Made by a program: the position numbers and the translations under genes. DNA of 64,000 nucleotides from Candidatus Binatia bacterium (GTDB lineage: Bacteria > Desulfobacterota > Binatia > Bin18), in NCBI GenBank assembly GCA_022820725.1, contig JAJEFA010000010.1, positions 186,001 through 250,000 of the forward strand, in the 5' to 3' direction. Under the pieces are notes generated by a model, which saw nothing but the letters and a program-made list of their open reading frames with translations, did no database searches and was not told the origin of the DNA. This document shows, piece by piece, positions 54,861-63,890 of this stretch; within the stretch, counting starts at the first letter, position 1, and every line of letters begins with the position of its first letter.

Positions 54861-54872
54861 CCGGGAGATAGC

Positions 54873-55454
54873 CTATTCTTCACTCCTCGGATGCGGGGCG
54901 GTCGGCGCAAGGTTGAGAAAGGTAATGAGGGTGAGCTTACGGCTCTGAATCCGCCAGCCCTCTTCGGTCTTCACCACGGTGTCTTCATAGGTCCCATTCG
55001 CAATATCCATGCTGCCGTTCGGAAGAACGTGGGTGGCGTGCAGATAGGTGCTCATCGTGGCGCTCTTGTCCTGCACCTCAATACTGATGGTTCCTAGAAG
55101 ATGTTGCGTACTCGTATAACCAGCGCCCTGAAATACCGACGCCACAAAATCTGCCCAAGCGTCTGAGCCGGTCCTTTTCTCTTCTTGTCCGTTCGGAAAG
55201 GCCGCTGAGAAGGTCGCGTCTTTTGTAAAGCACGGCTGGTAGATCGCCCTCCCTGCCGCAACATCACCTCGCCCGATGGCGTCCGTTCCGTGCGCATAAC
55301 AGAGAGTCAGTTTGCGAATATCCGCCTCGTCTTGCAACCGGCTGGTCTGCTCTGCGGCAACGCCCGAACCTAAGGACCAGCTCAGCACGACGGCGGTTAT
55401 CAGAACAGTCAGAACGCTTCTTCTCTTCCCGCGTACCACTGTCGAATAGCTCAT
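54873..55454 (-). CDS. Exported SnoaL/NTF2-like protein
   Basis: 193 residues from ATG 55454 (AGGAGGTG precedes it). Signal peptide: RSVLTVLITAVVLSWSLGSGVAAEQ. The mature part LQDEADIRKLTLCYAHGTDAI, CFTKDATFSAAFPNG, STQHLLGTISIEV and YEDTVVKTEEGWRIQSRKLTLI fits the SnoaL_4-type NTF2-like fold, used by small ketosteroid-isomerase-like enzymes or binding proteins. It is convergent with the SGNH gene (12-base gap) and divergent from the amidohydrolase gene. Confidence 0.8.
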   Translation of the reverse strand: MSYSTVVRGKRRSVLTVLITAVVLSWSLGSGVAAEQTSRLQDEADIRKLTLCYAHGTDAIGRGDVAAGRAIYQPCFTKDATFSAAFPNGQEEKRTGSDAWADFVASVFQGAGYTSTQHLLGTISIEVQDKSATMSTYLHATHVLPNGSMDIANGTYEDTVVKTEEGWRIQSRKLTLITFLNLAPTAPHPRSEE

Positions 55455-55581
55455 GGGGGCACCTCCTGTCATCAACGTCTTACACCGTGCTGTTTGACAT
55501 GCCGGAAGCGAAAATGCTAGGCGTTGCTCGGTCGGTGTACGGGATTATCGCCTATTAAGATGACCGAACACAGGGGGAGAA

Positions 55582-56715
55582 ATGGAACCGTTGCGTGTTA
55601 TTTCCGCTGATTCGCATATGACAGAGCCGCCCGATCTGTGGACGACCCGGCTCGATCATCGGTTCCAGGACCGCGCCCCGCGGGTTGTTGAGAATAAAGA
55701 AAAACCTGGACATTTTTTCATGGCCCCTGGTATCACGCCCTTCCCGGTGGCGGGTGGATTTTCGACGGGCCGTAGTGGCGAAGAGCTTAAGAAACATCTC
55801 ACCCGTGGCTATGAAGCGGCCCGCCCCAGTGGCTGGGACCCAGTTGAGCGCATCAAAGACCAGGACATCGACGGAGTCCGGGCTGAGGTGATCTACACCA
55901 CGCTGGGTCTGGCCCTGTTCCAGCTTGCGGACACCGAACTCCAACAGGCATGTTTTCGGGTCTATAACGACTGGGTGGCAGAGTTTCGGTCGCACGATCC
56001 CAAACGGCTCTACCCCGTTGCGCTAATCTCACTTGAGGATATTCCGGCCGCGGTCAAAGAACTCGAACGCGCAGCAAAATTGGGCCTCAGCGGCGGGATG
56101 ATCTGGGGCGCTCCGCCCGAAGACCGACCGTATTATAGTCCGGTGTACGATCCGTTCTGGACTGCGGCGCAAGAACTGCATATGCCGCTCTCCTTGCACG
56201 TCGTGACCAGCCGGGACAATAACACCCGCGTGGTCATGGATCGCGGCTCAAGCGGCTGGGTCAACCAGACGGCCATACGGTTCGTGCACCTCATTCACGA
56301 GGTCCAAAAATCTCTGACCAGTCTCATCTTTGGTGGAGTGCTGGCCCGTTTTCCCGGACTCAAAATTGTTTCTGCGGAAAGCGACATCGGCTGGCTGGCC
56401 CATTATGTCCAGCGCCTGGACCATACCTATGAAAAATTTGGGGTGATGGTGGAACATCCGCTCCCCATGAAACCAAGCGAATATGTCCGCCGGCAGGTAT
56501 GGGCAACCTTTCAGGACGACCCAATCGGAGCCACAAACGCGGCGGTCTTTGGCGAGGATAACTGCATGTGGGCGTCCGATTTTCCGCACACAGACACCAC
56601 TTGGCCTCATTCACGCAAAGTAATTGAACGAGACTTTGCCAATGTTCCGACCCATATCACGCATAAGATTGTGTACGAAAACGCCGCAAAACTGTACGGG
56701 ATTGAGCTGGACTGA
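55582..56715 (+). CDS. Amidohydrolase-2 family metal-dependent hydrolase, paralogue 2
   Basis: 377 residues. It opens VISADSHMTEPPDLWTTRLDHRFQDRAPR, closely following the paralogue at 36182; VIYTTLGLALFQLAD, DPKRLYPVALISLEDIPAAV, LSLHVVTS, SAESDIGWLAHYVQRLD and ASDFPHTDTTWPHS are shared features. GGGGGAGAA precedes the ATG. It is a metal-dependent TIM-barrel hydrolase or decarboxylase of unknown substrate, probably partnered with the deacylase-like protein at 50992. Confidence 0.87.
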   Translation: MEPLRVISADSHMTEPPDLWTTRLDHRFQDRAPRVVENKEKPGHFFMAPGITPFPVAGGFSTGRSGEELKKHLTRGYEAARPSGWDPVERIKDQDIDGVRAEVIYTTLGLALFQLADTELQQACFRVYNDWVAEFRSHDPKRLYPVALISLEDIPAAVKELERAAKLGLSGGMIWGAPPEDRPYYSPVYDPFWTAAQELHMPLSLHVVTSRDNNTRVVMDRGSSGWVNQTAIRFVHLIHEVQKSLTSLIFGGVLARFPGLKIVSAESDIGWLAHYVQRLDHTYEKFGVMVEHPLPMKPSEYVRRQVWATFQDDPIGATNAAVFGEDNCMWASDFPHTDTTWPHSRKVIERDFANVPTHITHKIVYENAAKLYGIELD

Positions 56716-56778
56716 GCACTCAGCGACTGTCGCCCCGGGAACAACCGAAGCATCTCAAGCTGGGAAAACGCTTCAGGA

Positions 56779-58245
56779 CTAGGCGGTAGTGCCGTTCACG
56801 TGCACCCGCGTGAAATAGCCGTGATCCTCCAGGTGTTGGTGATAGGTAATCGTGCAGTCTTTGCCGAGACGGGCTTCGGCCTCGCTGAGTGCGGCATCAA
56901 TGCTCGGGAACGGCTCAAAGCCCATCCGCCGAGCAACGGCTTCGTTTTCCTTGGGCACGCCCGCAGCCAGGACACCACCCAGATGGTTGAGCGCATACAA
57001 ACCCTGTCCGTACAAAATACACGGGTGCGCCCCGTGGAACGCAAAGCCGTTGCGATACTTGTGCACAAACTCCGGGCGGTGCGCATACTCTTCAGAGTAG
57101 GTATCCCACACCTCGACCGGGTCCTGCATGGCTGGCAACACCTCGTGATAGAGGGTGTGATACGAGGGGTGGTTGAGCAGGCTGAATTTGGGGTCAAAGG
57201 GGTTAGCCACGATGAGCATCCCACCTTTTCGGACCAGGGGGTTCTCGTGATAGGCGTTGAACAACCCGGATAACGCCTTGTTGCGACAGTGAATGGGATT
57301 AAAGACCGACAGACGCGAGTAGCCGTCCCCATCCCCCATCCCCAGCAGCAACACATCCGTCTGCCCTTCCACGTCGGTAACGAGTTGCGAGAGCAGCATA
57401 TCGAGATGCATCTCCCGCACCGGGGTGATCAGCCCGGCGTCAATGGCTGCAAATCGCTGCGGAGTACTCGTGGTCAGGACGCCCTCTATCTTCATAATGG
57501 GCGGGTGGCCGCGACGCGCCAGCTCGGCATCCACCAGGGAACCCATTTCATTCAGCAGCTTGTGAAAGGAGCTGTTCTTGGGGTCCTGGACCGAGTGACC
57601 CGAGGCAAACGGCCAGGGGCGGTGATGATAACGGATAGACTCCCAATTGCTCATCCCCACCAGAATGGACTTCCAGCCGCCCTGGAAGAATCCACCGGGA
57701 ACCGACATGAAGATGAACAGATCGGACTCAACGACCGAGCGGTGCACCATGACTTCCATGCCCCGTCGGGTCATGCCCAGATTGACAAACTGGTCCGGGT
57801 CAGTCGCATCAATGCAGGCCAGGCGGCCCCCCAGCGTGTAGGGCAGCTTCGGGCCCAGGATGTGGGTCATCTCCTTGCGGGTCCACATACGGTGGAGCGC
57901 ATTGGCAACCTTGATCTGGATATCTTCGGGCTTGACCCCGTACTGGCCTAACAGATCGAGTAAGATGGGCAGCCCGAGAATACGCAAATCCTGGTCGTCG
58001 GGATGGTAGTGCGTGGCTCGGCCGTCCTGAATGCCGATGGTGACCTTTGCTCCTGGCTTGACCAGCTTCTCCAGGGCCGGCATGCCAACCGGCTGCGTGA
58101 CCGCGGCACGAAAGGCGGTCGCCGCGTCGGGCAAGGGAGCAAGAGAGGGTGGCGGTCCGGGCGGGATACGGGTCCGGTCAACCGGCAGATGTGCCGGCGT
58201 CTTTGTCGTACCACAACTCACCAGATATTCTTGGGTGGATGCCAT
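56779..58245 (-). CDS. LarA-like (lactate racemase family, DUF2088) protein
   Basis: 488 residues. LarA enzymes use a nickel-pincer cofactor tethered to a Lys. Family features: KVTIGIQDGRATHYHPDDQD (N-terminal Rossmann-like part), KVANALHRMWTRKEM (His of the cofactor pocket), GGFFQGGWKSILVGMSNWES (the Lys) and IRYHHRP (following His). The protein is longer than classical LarA (~425). No larB, larC or larE genes for cofactor synthesis are in the window. Reaction unknown; LarA homologues act on several 2-hydroxy acids. Last gene of the minus-strand operon. Confidence 0.8.
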   Translation of the reverse strand: MASTQEYLVSCGTTKTPAHLPVDRTRIPPGPPPSLAPLPDAATAFRAAVTQPVGMPALEKLVKPGAKVTIGIQDGRATHYHPDDQDLRILGLPILLDLLGQYGVKPEDIQIKVANALHRMWTRKEMTHILGPKLPYTLGGRLACIDATDPDQFVNLGMTRRGMEVMVHRSVVESDLFIFMSVPGGFFQGGWKSILVGMSNWESIRYHHRPWPFASGHSVQDPKNSSFHKLLNEMGSLVDAELARRGHPPIMKIEGVLTTSTPQRFAAIDAGLITPVREMHLDMLLSQLVTDVEGQTDVLLLGMGDGDGYSRLSVFNPIHCRNKALSGLFNAYHENPLVRKGGMLIVANPFDPKFSLLNHPSYHTLYHEVLPAMQDPVEVWDTYSEEYAHRPEFVHKYRNGFAFHGAHPCILYGQGLYALNHLGGVLAAGVPKENEAVARRMGFEPFPSIDAALSEAEARLGKDCTITYHQHLEDHGYFTRVHVNGTTA

Positions 58246-58276
58246 CGTCTTCCCTCCTTATACAGCAAGACCTTCG

Positions 58277-60040
58277 TTACCAACCCACGGCATACGACGC
58301 ACGGCGCGGGTCGGCGCCACCGGCCAGCACACCGGTTGTTGACTCAACGTGAATGCAGCATACGGCACCGGCCCGCCACACCCAGTCCGGCCACCAGTGC
58401 ACCTGGTGACCGCGCTCGGACAACGAGGCTCCGGTTTCCTCGGCGATACGGCTCTCGATATTCAGCCGCCCGGGGTGGTAGGCATGCGGCTCAAAGGAAT
58501 CCGGGAAGCTGTAGCTGGCAAAGCGTGGCGCTTCGACCGCTTCCTGGGCCTCCATGCCAAAGACCGCACTATTGAGCAAGGTCTGCAACATGGCCTGAGG
58601 CTGAACATCACCGCCGGGAGAGCCCAGCACAAGAAAGGGTCGTCCGTCGCGCATGACCAAGGCCGGGTTGGGGGTCAGGCGGGGCCGTTTGCCTGGGGCA
58701 ACGCAGGAAGCATGATTCGGGTTGGCCCAGGACTGCGAACCGCGTGATGACGGACACACGCCCGTCCCCGGCACGACCGGCATGTCGGATGAGGTATCGC
58801 TCGGAGTGGCGGAGAAAGCATTGCCATGCCGGTCTATGACGCAGACGTACGAGGTATCCAGACCGGGCTGGGCCGTCTCGTTCGGCGCTGGACTGAGCTC
58901 GGCGTCAACCGCCGCCCGACCGCGCTTGGGGTCGCCGGCCGGTGGCATCTCGGGCCAGGCTTCATTCTCCCGAATCAGGGAACGGCGTTGCTCGGCGTAG
59001 TCCTGAGACAGCAGCGCTTCGATGGGCACCTCAACGAAGCGCGGGTCGCCATAGTAGCGGTCCCGGTCGGCAAACGCCAGTTTGAACGCTTCGGTCACCG
59101 TGTGAATATACTGGGGCGAATTGTGGCCCTGAGTCGCAAGATCGTAGCCTTCCAGGAGATTCAGCGTTTGCTGCAAGACTGGCCCCTGACACCAAGGACC
59201 ACAGGCATAGACTTCAAGATCCTGGAATGTCGTCCGCGTTGGGGGTTCCACAGCGACCCGAAATTCGGCCAGGTCTCTGGCGGTCAGCAGCCCGTCGTTC
59301 TCCTCATGAAACTTCACAATCGCCGCGGCAATATCTCCCTGATAAAAAGCGGCCCGGGCCGCCTGAAGCCCGGCTTCCCGTCCCCGACTCTGGGCGTGTG
59401 CCTCTTCGTCGGCCATATACTGCAAGGTTCCGGCCAGGTCGGTCTGTTTGAAGATGTCGCCCGGCTGTGGGGCTTGGCCGCCGGGTAGATAGATGGCCGC
59501 GTTCGATGGCCAGCGCCGATACTTGTCGGCATTCGCCTTGATGATGCTCGCGGTAAAAGCATGGATGGGAAACCCGTCACGCGCAAAACGGATCGCCGCC
59601 GCCGCGACCTCGCCAAAGCCCATGGTTCCGTACCGCTCCAGCGCGGTAATCCAGGCGTCGGGCGCGCTCGGCACAACGGTGCGGAGAATACCCACAGGAA
59701 TATGGCCAGCGTGCTTATGCTGAAACATCTCCACCGAGGCGGCTTGCGGCCAGCAACCCAGACCGCTGATCGTCGTCACCTCACGCCGGTCTGCCAGATA
59801 CAGGATGATCGGGGCCACCCCGGCCACATTCACCAGATCGCTCTGCAAGACACCCAGGGCGATACCGGCAGCAACACCTGCGTCAACCGCATTGCCACCG
59901 GCCTCAAGAATATGAAAGCCGGCGTGCGCCGCCAAATAGTGACCGGCCACAACCATGTGGCGGGTGCCCCGGATGGTCGGTCGATGGGCAGCGACGGTTC
60001 GTGTTTCGGTTCCAGCGTCAGACAGACTGTCAATTGACAT
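58277..60040 (-). CDS. Gamma-glutamyltransferase family (Ntn hydrolase)
   Basis: 587 residues from ATG 60040 with AAGGGA upstream (an in-frame TTG at 60058 is less likely). The autocatalytic cleavage site precedes the Thr of LDTSYVCVIDRHGNAFSATPSDTS. Large-subunit elements HILEAGGNAVDAGVAAGIALGV and small-subunit LVLGSPGGDVQPQAMLQTLLN are intact. There is no obvious signal peptide, so it may be a cytoplasmic acylase-like member (cephalosporin acylase/GGT group) and not a periplasmic glutathione hydrolase. It is 28 bases after the aldehyde dehydrogenase gene. Confidence 0.9.
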   Translation of the reverse strand: MSIDSLSDAGTETRTVAAHRPTIRGTRHMVVAGHYLAAHAGFHILEAGGNAVDAGVAAGIALGVLQSDLVNVAGVAPIILYLADRREVTTISGLGCWPQAASVEMFQHKHAGHIPVGILRTVVPSAPDAWITALERYGTMGFGEVAAAAIRFARDGFPIHAFTASIIKANADKYRRWPSNAAIYLPGGQAPQPGDIFKQTDLAGTLQYMADEEAHAQSRGREAGLQAARAAFYQGDIAAAIVKFHEENDGLLTARDLAEFRVAVEPPTRTTFQDLEVYACGPWCQGPVLQQTLNLLEGYDLATQGHNSPQYIHTVTEAFKLAFADRDRYYGDPRFVEVPIEALLSQDYAEQRRSLIRENEAWPEMPPAGDPKRGRAAVDAELSPAPNETAQPGLDTSYVCVIDRHGNAFSATPSDTSSDMPVVPGTGVCPSSRGSQSWANPNHASCVAPGKRPRLTPNPALVMRDGRPFLVLGSPGGDVQPQAMLQTLLNSAVFGMEAQEAVEAPRFASYSFPDSFEPHAYHPGRLNIESRIAEETGASLSERGHQVHWWPDWVWRAGAVCCIHVESTTGVLAGGADPRRASYAVGW

Positions 60041-60068
60041 GAGAGATCCCTTCTTCAACGATGCGTTC

Positions 60069-61523
60069 TCACCCCCACCGCTCTACGACCACCTTCTTTT
60101 CCGTATAAAAATCGATGGCATCGCGTCCCTGGCCATGCAGGTCACCAAAGAAGCTGTCTTTCCAACCGCTAAAGGGAAAGAAAGCCATGGGCGCAGCAAC
60201 GCCAACGTTAATCCCCAGGTTGCCCACCTGGGCTTCGTATCGAAATTTTCGGGCCGCCGCTCCGCTCCGGGTAAAGAGACAGGCCATATTGCCGTAGTGC
60301 TGGCCGTTCACCAAGTTGAGCGCGTCGTCAACATCTTTTGCCGGCATCACGCTCAGGACCGGTCCAAATATCTCAGTGGTCGCGATCTGGCTCTTCGGCT
60401 GCACCTCGGTCAGGATGGTCGGCTTGACGAAATAGCCCTGTTCGTAGCTGGTGACCTCGGCCTGGCGGCCGTCAACGAGGGCCTGTGCCCCGTCGTCGAG
60501 ACCGGTTTGAATAAGCTTTTCAATGCGCGCTTTGCTTTCGGCTCGGATCACCGGCCCCATTTCCACTCCAGCGTCCAGCCCGTAACCGACGTTTCGCCGT
60601 GTTGCCACGTCGGCCATAGCCTCAACAAATGGGTGTTCTGCGTCTCCAACCGTGATGGCCAACGAGGCCGCCAGGCAGCGTTGACCGGCACAGCCAAAGG
60701 CCGACTCAGCCGCGACCTGGGCCACCTCTTCAATATCGGCGTCAGGCAGAACAATAATCGGATTTTTTGCCCCGCCCTGACATTGCGCGCGCTTGCCGTT
60801 TGCCGTGGCGCGGGCGTACACCGCCTTGGCAACCGGTGTGGAACCGACCAGACTGATGGCCCGTACCTCAGGATGATCGACCAAGGCGTCTACGGTTTCT
60901 TTGGCGCCGTTGACCAGATTGGCCACGCCTTTGGGTAAGCCGGTTTGCTCTAATATTTCAAAGATCTTTTGGGCGGTGAGGGGTGTTTTGTCCGACGGCT
61001 TGAGAATAAACGTGTTCCCACACGCAATAGCATAGGGCAGAAACCACAGCGGAATCATGCCCGGGAAATTAAATGGCGTAATCGCCGCCACCACGCCGAC
61101 CGGCTGCCGGATCATGGTCTCATCAATACCGCGCGCAATATCCTCGCTATACAAACCTTGGAGCAAACTGGGGATGCCACAGGCCACCTCGACATTTTCA
61201 ATACCGCGCCGCATTTCTCCGGTCGCTTCGGTATAGGTCTTGCCGCATTCGTTGGTAACGGTTTGGGCGAGGTCGTCAAGGTGCTCCTCCAACAGCGCCT
61301 TGAATGTGAACAAATACTGTATCCGCTCACCCGCCGGGGTACGCCGCCACTCGGGAAAAGCATGGGTTGCCGCCCGGACTGCGGCGTCGACGTCAGGAGC
61401 TGGAGAGACGGGCAAGAGGGCGATTTCCTGTGCAGTCGCCGGATTCGGAATGGTCAGTGATTCCGTTGCGCTCGAATGACACCACTCGCCATCCACAAAA
61501 TTAAGCAGCTGTGTGTGACTCAT
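60069..61523 (-). CDS. mmsA: CoA-acylating methylmalonate-semialdehyde dehydrogenase (MmsA type)
   Basis: 484 residues. MmsA converts methylmalonate or malonate semialdehyde to propionyl- or acetyl-CoA with [68 protein letters not shown] and the catalytic Cys in [19 protein letters not shown] are the diagnostic MmsA blocks; [29 protein letters not shown] closes the fold. The pathway substrate here is probably a short semialdehyde, inferred from family only. Confidence 0.93.
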   Translation of the reverse strand: MSHTQLLNFVDGEWCHSSATESLTIPNPATAQEIALLPVSPAPDVDAAVRAATHAFPEWRRTPAGERIQYLFTFKALLEEHLDDLAQTVTNECGKTYTEATGEMRRGIENVEVACGIPSLLQGLYSEDIARGIDETMIRQPVGVVAAITPFNFPGMIPLWFLPYAIACGNTFILKPSDKTPLTAQKIFEILEQTGLPKGVANLVNGAKETVDALVDHPEVRAISLVGSTPVAKAVYARATANGKRAQCQGGAKNPIIVLPDADIEEVAQVAAESAFGCAGQRCLAASLAITVGDAEHPFVEAMADVATRRNVGYGLDAGVEMGPVIRAESKARIEKLIQTGLDDGAQALVDGRQAEVTSYEQGYFVKPTILTEVQPKSQIATTEIFGPVLSVMPAKDVDDALNLVNGQHYGNMACLFTRSGAAARKFRYEAQVGNLGINVGVAAPMAFFPFSGWKDSFFGDLHGQGRDAIDFYTEKKVVVERWG

Positions 61524-61538
61524 CTGGCTCTCCTGTTT

Positions 61539-62105
61539 TCAACCCGCCTTTTCCGTATTGCTTTGAATCGCTTCAGCGACTGCGGGCCAGGCAATATCAC
61601 CGAGTTCAACCGGAGGATGTTCTCTCTGACAGGCGGGGCACACGCGGAGCGTAGCGTCGGTGTTGAACTGCTGGACTGCCTGCCAATAGGCCGCCTGAGG
61701 AATTTCAGCCTGGGTATCAATGGACCGCCAATGCATTACAGCCCGGCAGTCGGAGCAGTACCACACAACGGCTTCTCTACCTGCTGTCTCGGCTTTGAAG
61801 CGAACCTGTACACTCGGCGTGCGGGTTATCACTCGACTGGGAATACCGGCTGGAATATAGACGCTATCCCCGACTGCAAGCTGCAATTGCTCCGGCCGCT
61901 CCCCCCCGAACCAGACCTCTCCCTCTCCGCTCAGGTTAATCAGCGTCTGGTCCTGGTCGCTGACCAGAAAGAACGGTTGCGAGATCGTATTCCGACTGAG
62001 ATGCGGCATAGGATCGATGCCAGGGGGCAGGGCGGGGAAATCATCAAACGACCCCCAGAGTTGCTCGGCAGCCTCAAAGAGCTGCAACATACGTCTGCGT
62101 TCCAT
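61539..62105 (-). CDS. 3-hydroxyanthranilate-dioxygenase-like cupin with rubredoxin-type site, metal-ligand-poor
   Basis: 188 residues from ATG 62105 (GGGGAG upstream; longer in-frame starts overlap the preceding gene). A cupin barrel (QTLINLSGEGEVWFGGERP, LAVGDSVYIPAGIPSRVIT) is followed by WYCSDCRAVMHWRSIDTQAE and RVCPACQREHPPVEL, the C-terminal Cys4 iron site of bacterial 3-hydroxyanthranilate 3,4-dioxygenases. The positions of the active-site His, Glu and His appear occupied by other residues (FLV, Q, PSR), so it may be a catalytically silent partner of the next gene upstream. It begins 10 bases after that gene. Confidence 0.72.
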   Translation of the reverse strand: MERRRMLQLFEAAEQLWGSFDDFPALPPGIDPMPHLSRNTISQPFFLVSDQDQTLINLSGEGEVWFGGERPEQLQLAVGDSVYIPAGIPSRVITRTPSVQVRFKAETAGREAVVWYCSDCRAVMHWRSIDTQAEIPQAAYWQAVQQFNTDATLRVCPACQREHPPVELGDIAWPAVAEAIQSNTEKAG

Positions 62106-62115
62106 AGCCGCTCCC

Positions 62116-62796
62116 CTACCCGTCGCGCGTGGCACGCTGCTCGCTTGCTGTCCGGGCACGGTTGGCAACCGCAACCTGCTGAGCGTAGCGTCGCCAGCCG
62201 ACCTGCTCGGCCGGGAAGAGTGCCTGCACATGATGACACTTGGGGCATATTCGAGCCGAGGCGTTGAACTCATCAATCGCATCGGCGTAGAAGCCAAGCG
62301 CATAGAACTCTGGGTAATACGGACGCTCCGGTCCGTGCTTGATATTGGTCTCGCGTCGGTAGACCAGCTCGCTGCACTTCTCGCACCGGATTACAAATCC
62401 CTCATTTTGATTGTCTTGGGAGTTCATGCGGATGGTAATCAGGACAACCATGTAGGCGTGTTCGTTCGCCAGGTCTTTTAAGAAATTGTTCACTCCGTGC
62501 AGATCGGGTAGCACCATCATCTGGCCCGCCTGGAGTGCGCTGTCTTCGCCCGCGAGACAGAGTAGCACCTCGGGGACGACGTTCTCGTGAAAAAACTGGA
62601 ACTTTTTGGCGTTCGCCCCACCGATCGAGACACTCAGGCACGGCACGATCGCCCCATCGTCGAGATAGGGAAAAACCGGTACGAGTTCCAGGGTTCCGGT
62701 AGCGTGGATGACTTCCTCGAACAGGTTTTTCTTGATCGGTTTTTTACCCGGCACAAGCGGTTGCCCAAACCAGGCTTCTTGAGCGGCGGCTGTCAT
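62116..62796 (-). CDS. 3-hydroxyanthranilate-dioxygenase-like cupin with rubredoxin-type site, probably active
   Basis: 226 residues; ATG 62796 overlaps the LLM oxidoreductase stop as ATGA, with GGAGAGGAT ahead. The cupin part FQFFHENVVPEVLLCLAGED keeps the His and Glu spaced as in 3-hydroxyanthranilate dioxygenase (H and E six residues apart), and LPDLHGVNN supplies a further His. CEKCSELVYRRE and CPKCHHVQALFP form the Cys4 site. True substrate unknown; the neighbourhood has no kynurenine genes, so another ring-cleavage substrate is possible. Confidence 0.75.
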   Translation of the reverse strand: MTAAAQEAWFGQPLVPGKKPIKKNLFEEVIHATGTLELVPVFPYLDDGAIVPCLSVSIGGANAKKFQFFHENVVPEVLLCLAGEDSALQAGQMMVLPDLHGVNNFLKDLANEHAYMVVLITIRMNSQDNQNEGFVIRCEKCSELVYRRETNIKHGPERPYYPEFYALGFYADAIDEFNASARICPKCHHVQALFPAEQVGWRRYAQQVAVANRARTASEQRATRDG

Positions 62797-63890
62797 ATCC
62801 TCTCCTGTACACTCTGTCCGTTGACCATTGGAATGTGCGCTTCGGTATCTGGAAACTCCGGCATGACCTCCTCGGAAAAAAGTCGCATCGAGTTCCGGAT
62901 TTGCTCTTGGCTGAGACTGCCGTAGGCAAAAAAGAGGATCATGTACTGGAGGTCCGGCAAAAACTCCTGATGGCGTTTAATCAGCCGAACACAGGTTTCC
63001 GGGCTGCCGATCAGGAGCATACCGAGGTCCATGAGTTCGGTCAGGTCGCCTCTGGCCGCTGCGTCAAATGTTCCCTTGAGATAGGAGTAGGAAGACGACT
63101 GTGCCATTTCAGCGGGTTTTGCAAGCTTGAGAAGCTGCTGCCAACGGGTGGCGAGCGTGGGTAAGACCTCCGCTTTTGCCTGCTCATCCGTAGCGGCCAG
63201 ATATACGTGACGTGTCGGCACTAAACCAACGTGATCAATCTGATGGCCATGCCGGGCATTTTCCTCCTTATAGATCTCCCAATGCTGCTGCATGGTCGGG
63301 AGTAGGGTATACACTTCCATGCATGGATAGTTATGTTTCGCCGCCCACCGGACGGACGGTTCGGACAGACCCGCGGTCCAGACCGGGGGATGGGGTTTTT
63401 GGACCGGCCGGAGTTCCAGGGTCGTCTCAGGAATATCAATAAACTGACCGCTGTATGAAAATGTGGGCTGCGTCCAGGCACGGATGACAGCTTCATGGGT
63501 TTCGTCAAAAATCTCACGGCTCTGGTTATGGTCCACCTTCCAGGGGATAAATTCTCCAGGCTGGATGCCTCGGCCTACACCCCACAGTAAGCGGCCTTCA
63601 CTCATCATATCGAGCATGGCTCCTTCTTCGGCCAAACGAATCGGGTGATGGAACGGCAGGACATTCACCGCCGGTCCGAGCTTGATGCGGCTGGTCCGCT
63701 GAGCGGCCGACGCCACCATCAGGTTGGGCGAGGCAATCATGCTATAGGTGGAAAAGTGGTGTTCGGCAAACCAGAAGCTGTCATAGCCGAGCTGTTCGGC
63801 ATACACGACTTGTTCCAGGTTTTCCTTGAAGAGCCGCTGCACGCTGCGCTCGTCTGCCTTTGTCACGGTAGAGAAAATTCCGAATTTCAC
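62793..63890 (-). CDS. LLM-class flavin-dependent oxidoreductase, first gene of the catabolic operon
   Basis: 365 residues of the luciferase-like monooxygenase fold: MKFGIFSTVTKADERSVQRL, EQVVYAEQLGYDSFWFAEHHFSTYSMIASPNLMVA, LDMMSEGRLLWGVGRGIQPGE and PPVWTAGLSEPSVRWAAKHN. It overlaps the dioxygenase-like gene by ATGA, so both are translated together. Predicted monooxygenase using reduced flavin; the flavin reductase is not in the window. The 110 bases upstream to the window edge show no recognisable promoter. Confidence 0.9.
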   Translation of the reverse strand: MKFGIFSTVTKADERSVQRLFKENLEQVVYAEQLGYDSFWFAEHHFSTYSMIASPNLMVASAAQRTSRIKLGPAVNVLPFHHPIRLAEEGAMLDMMSEGRLLWGVGRGIQPGEFIPWKVDHNQSREIFDETHEAVIRAWTQPTFSYSGQFIDIPETTLELRPVQKPHPPVWTAGLSEPSVRWAAKHNYPCMEVYTLLPTMQQHWEIYKEENARHGHQIDHVGLVPTRHVYLAATDEQAKAEVLPTLATRWQQLLKLAKPAEMAQSSSYSYLKGTFDAAARGDLTELMDLGMLLIGSPETCVRLIKRHQEFLPDLQYMILFFAYGSLSQEQIRNSMRLFSEEVMPEFPDTEAHIPMVNGQSVQERI

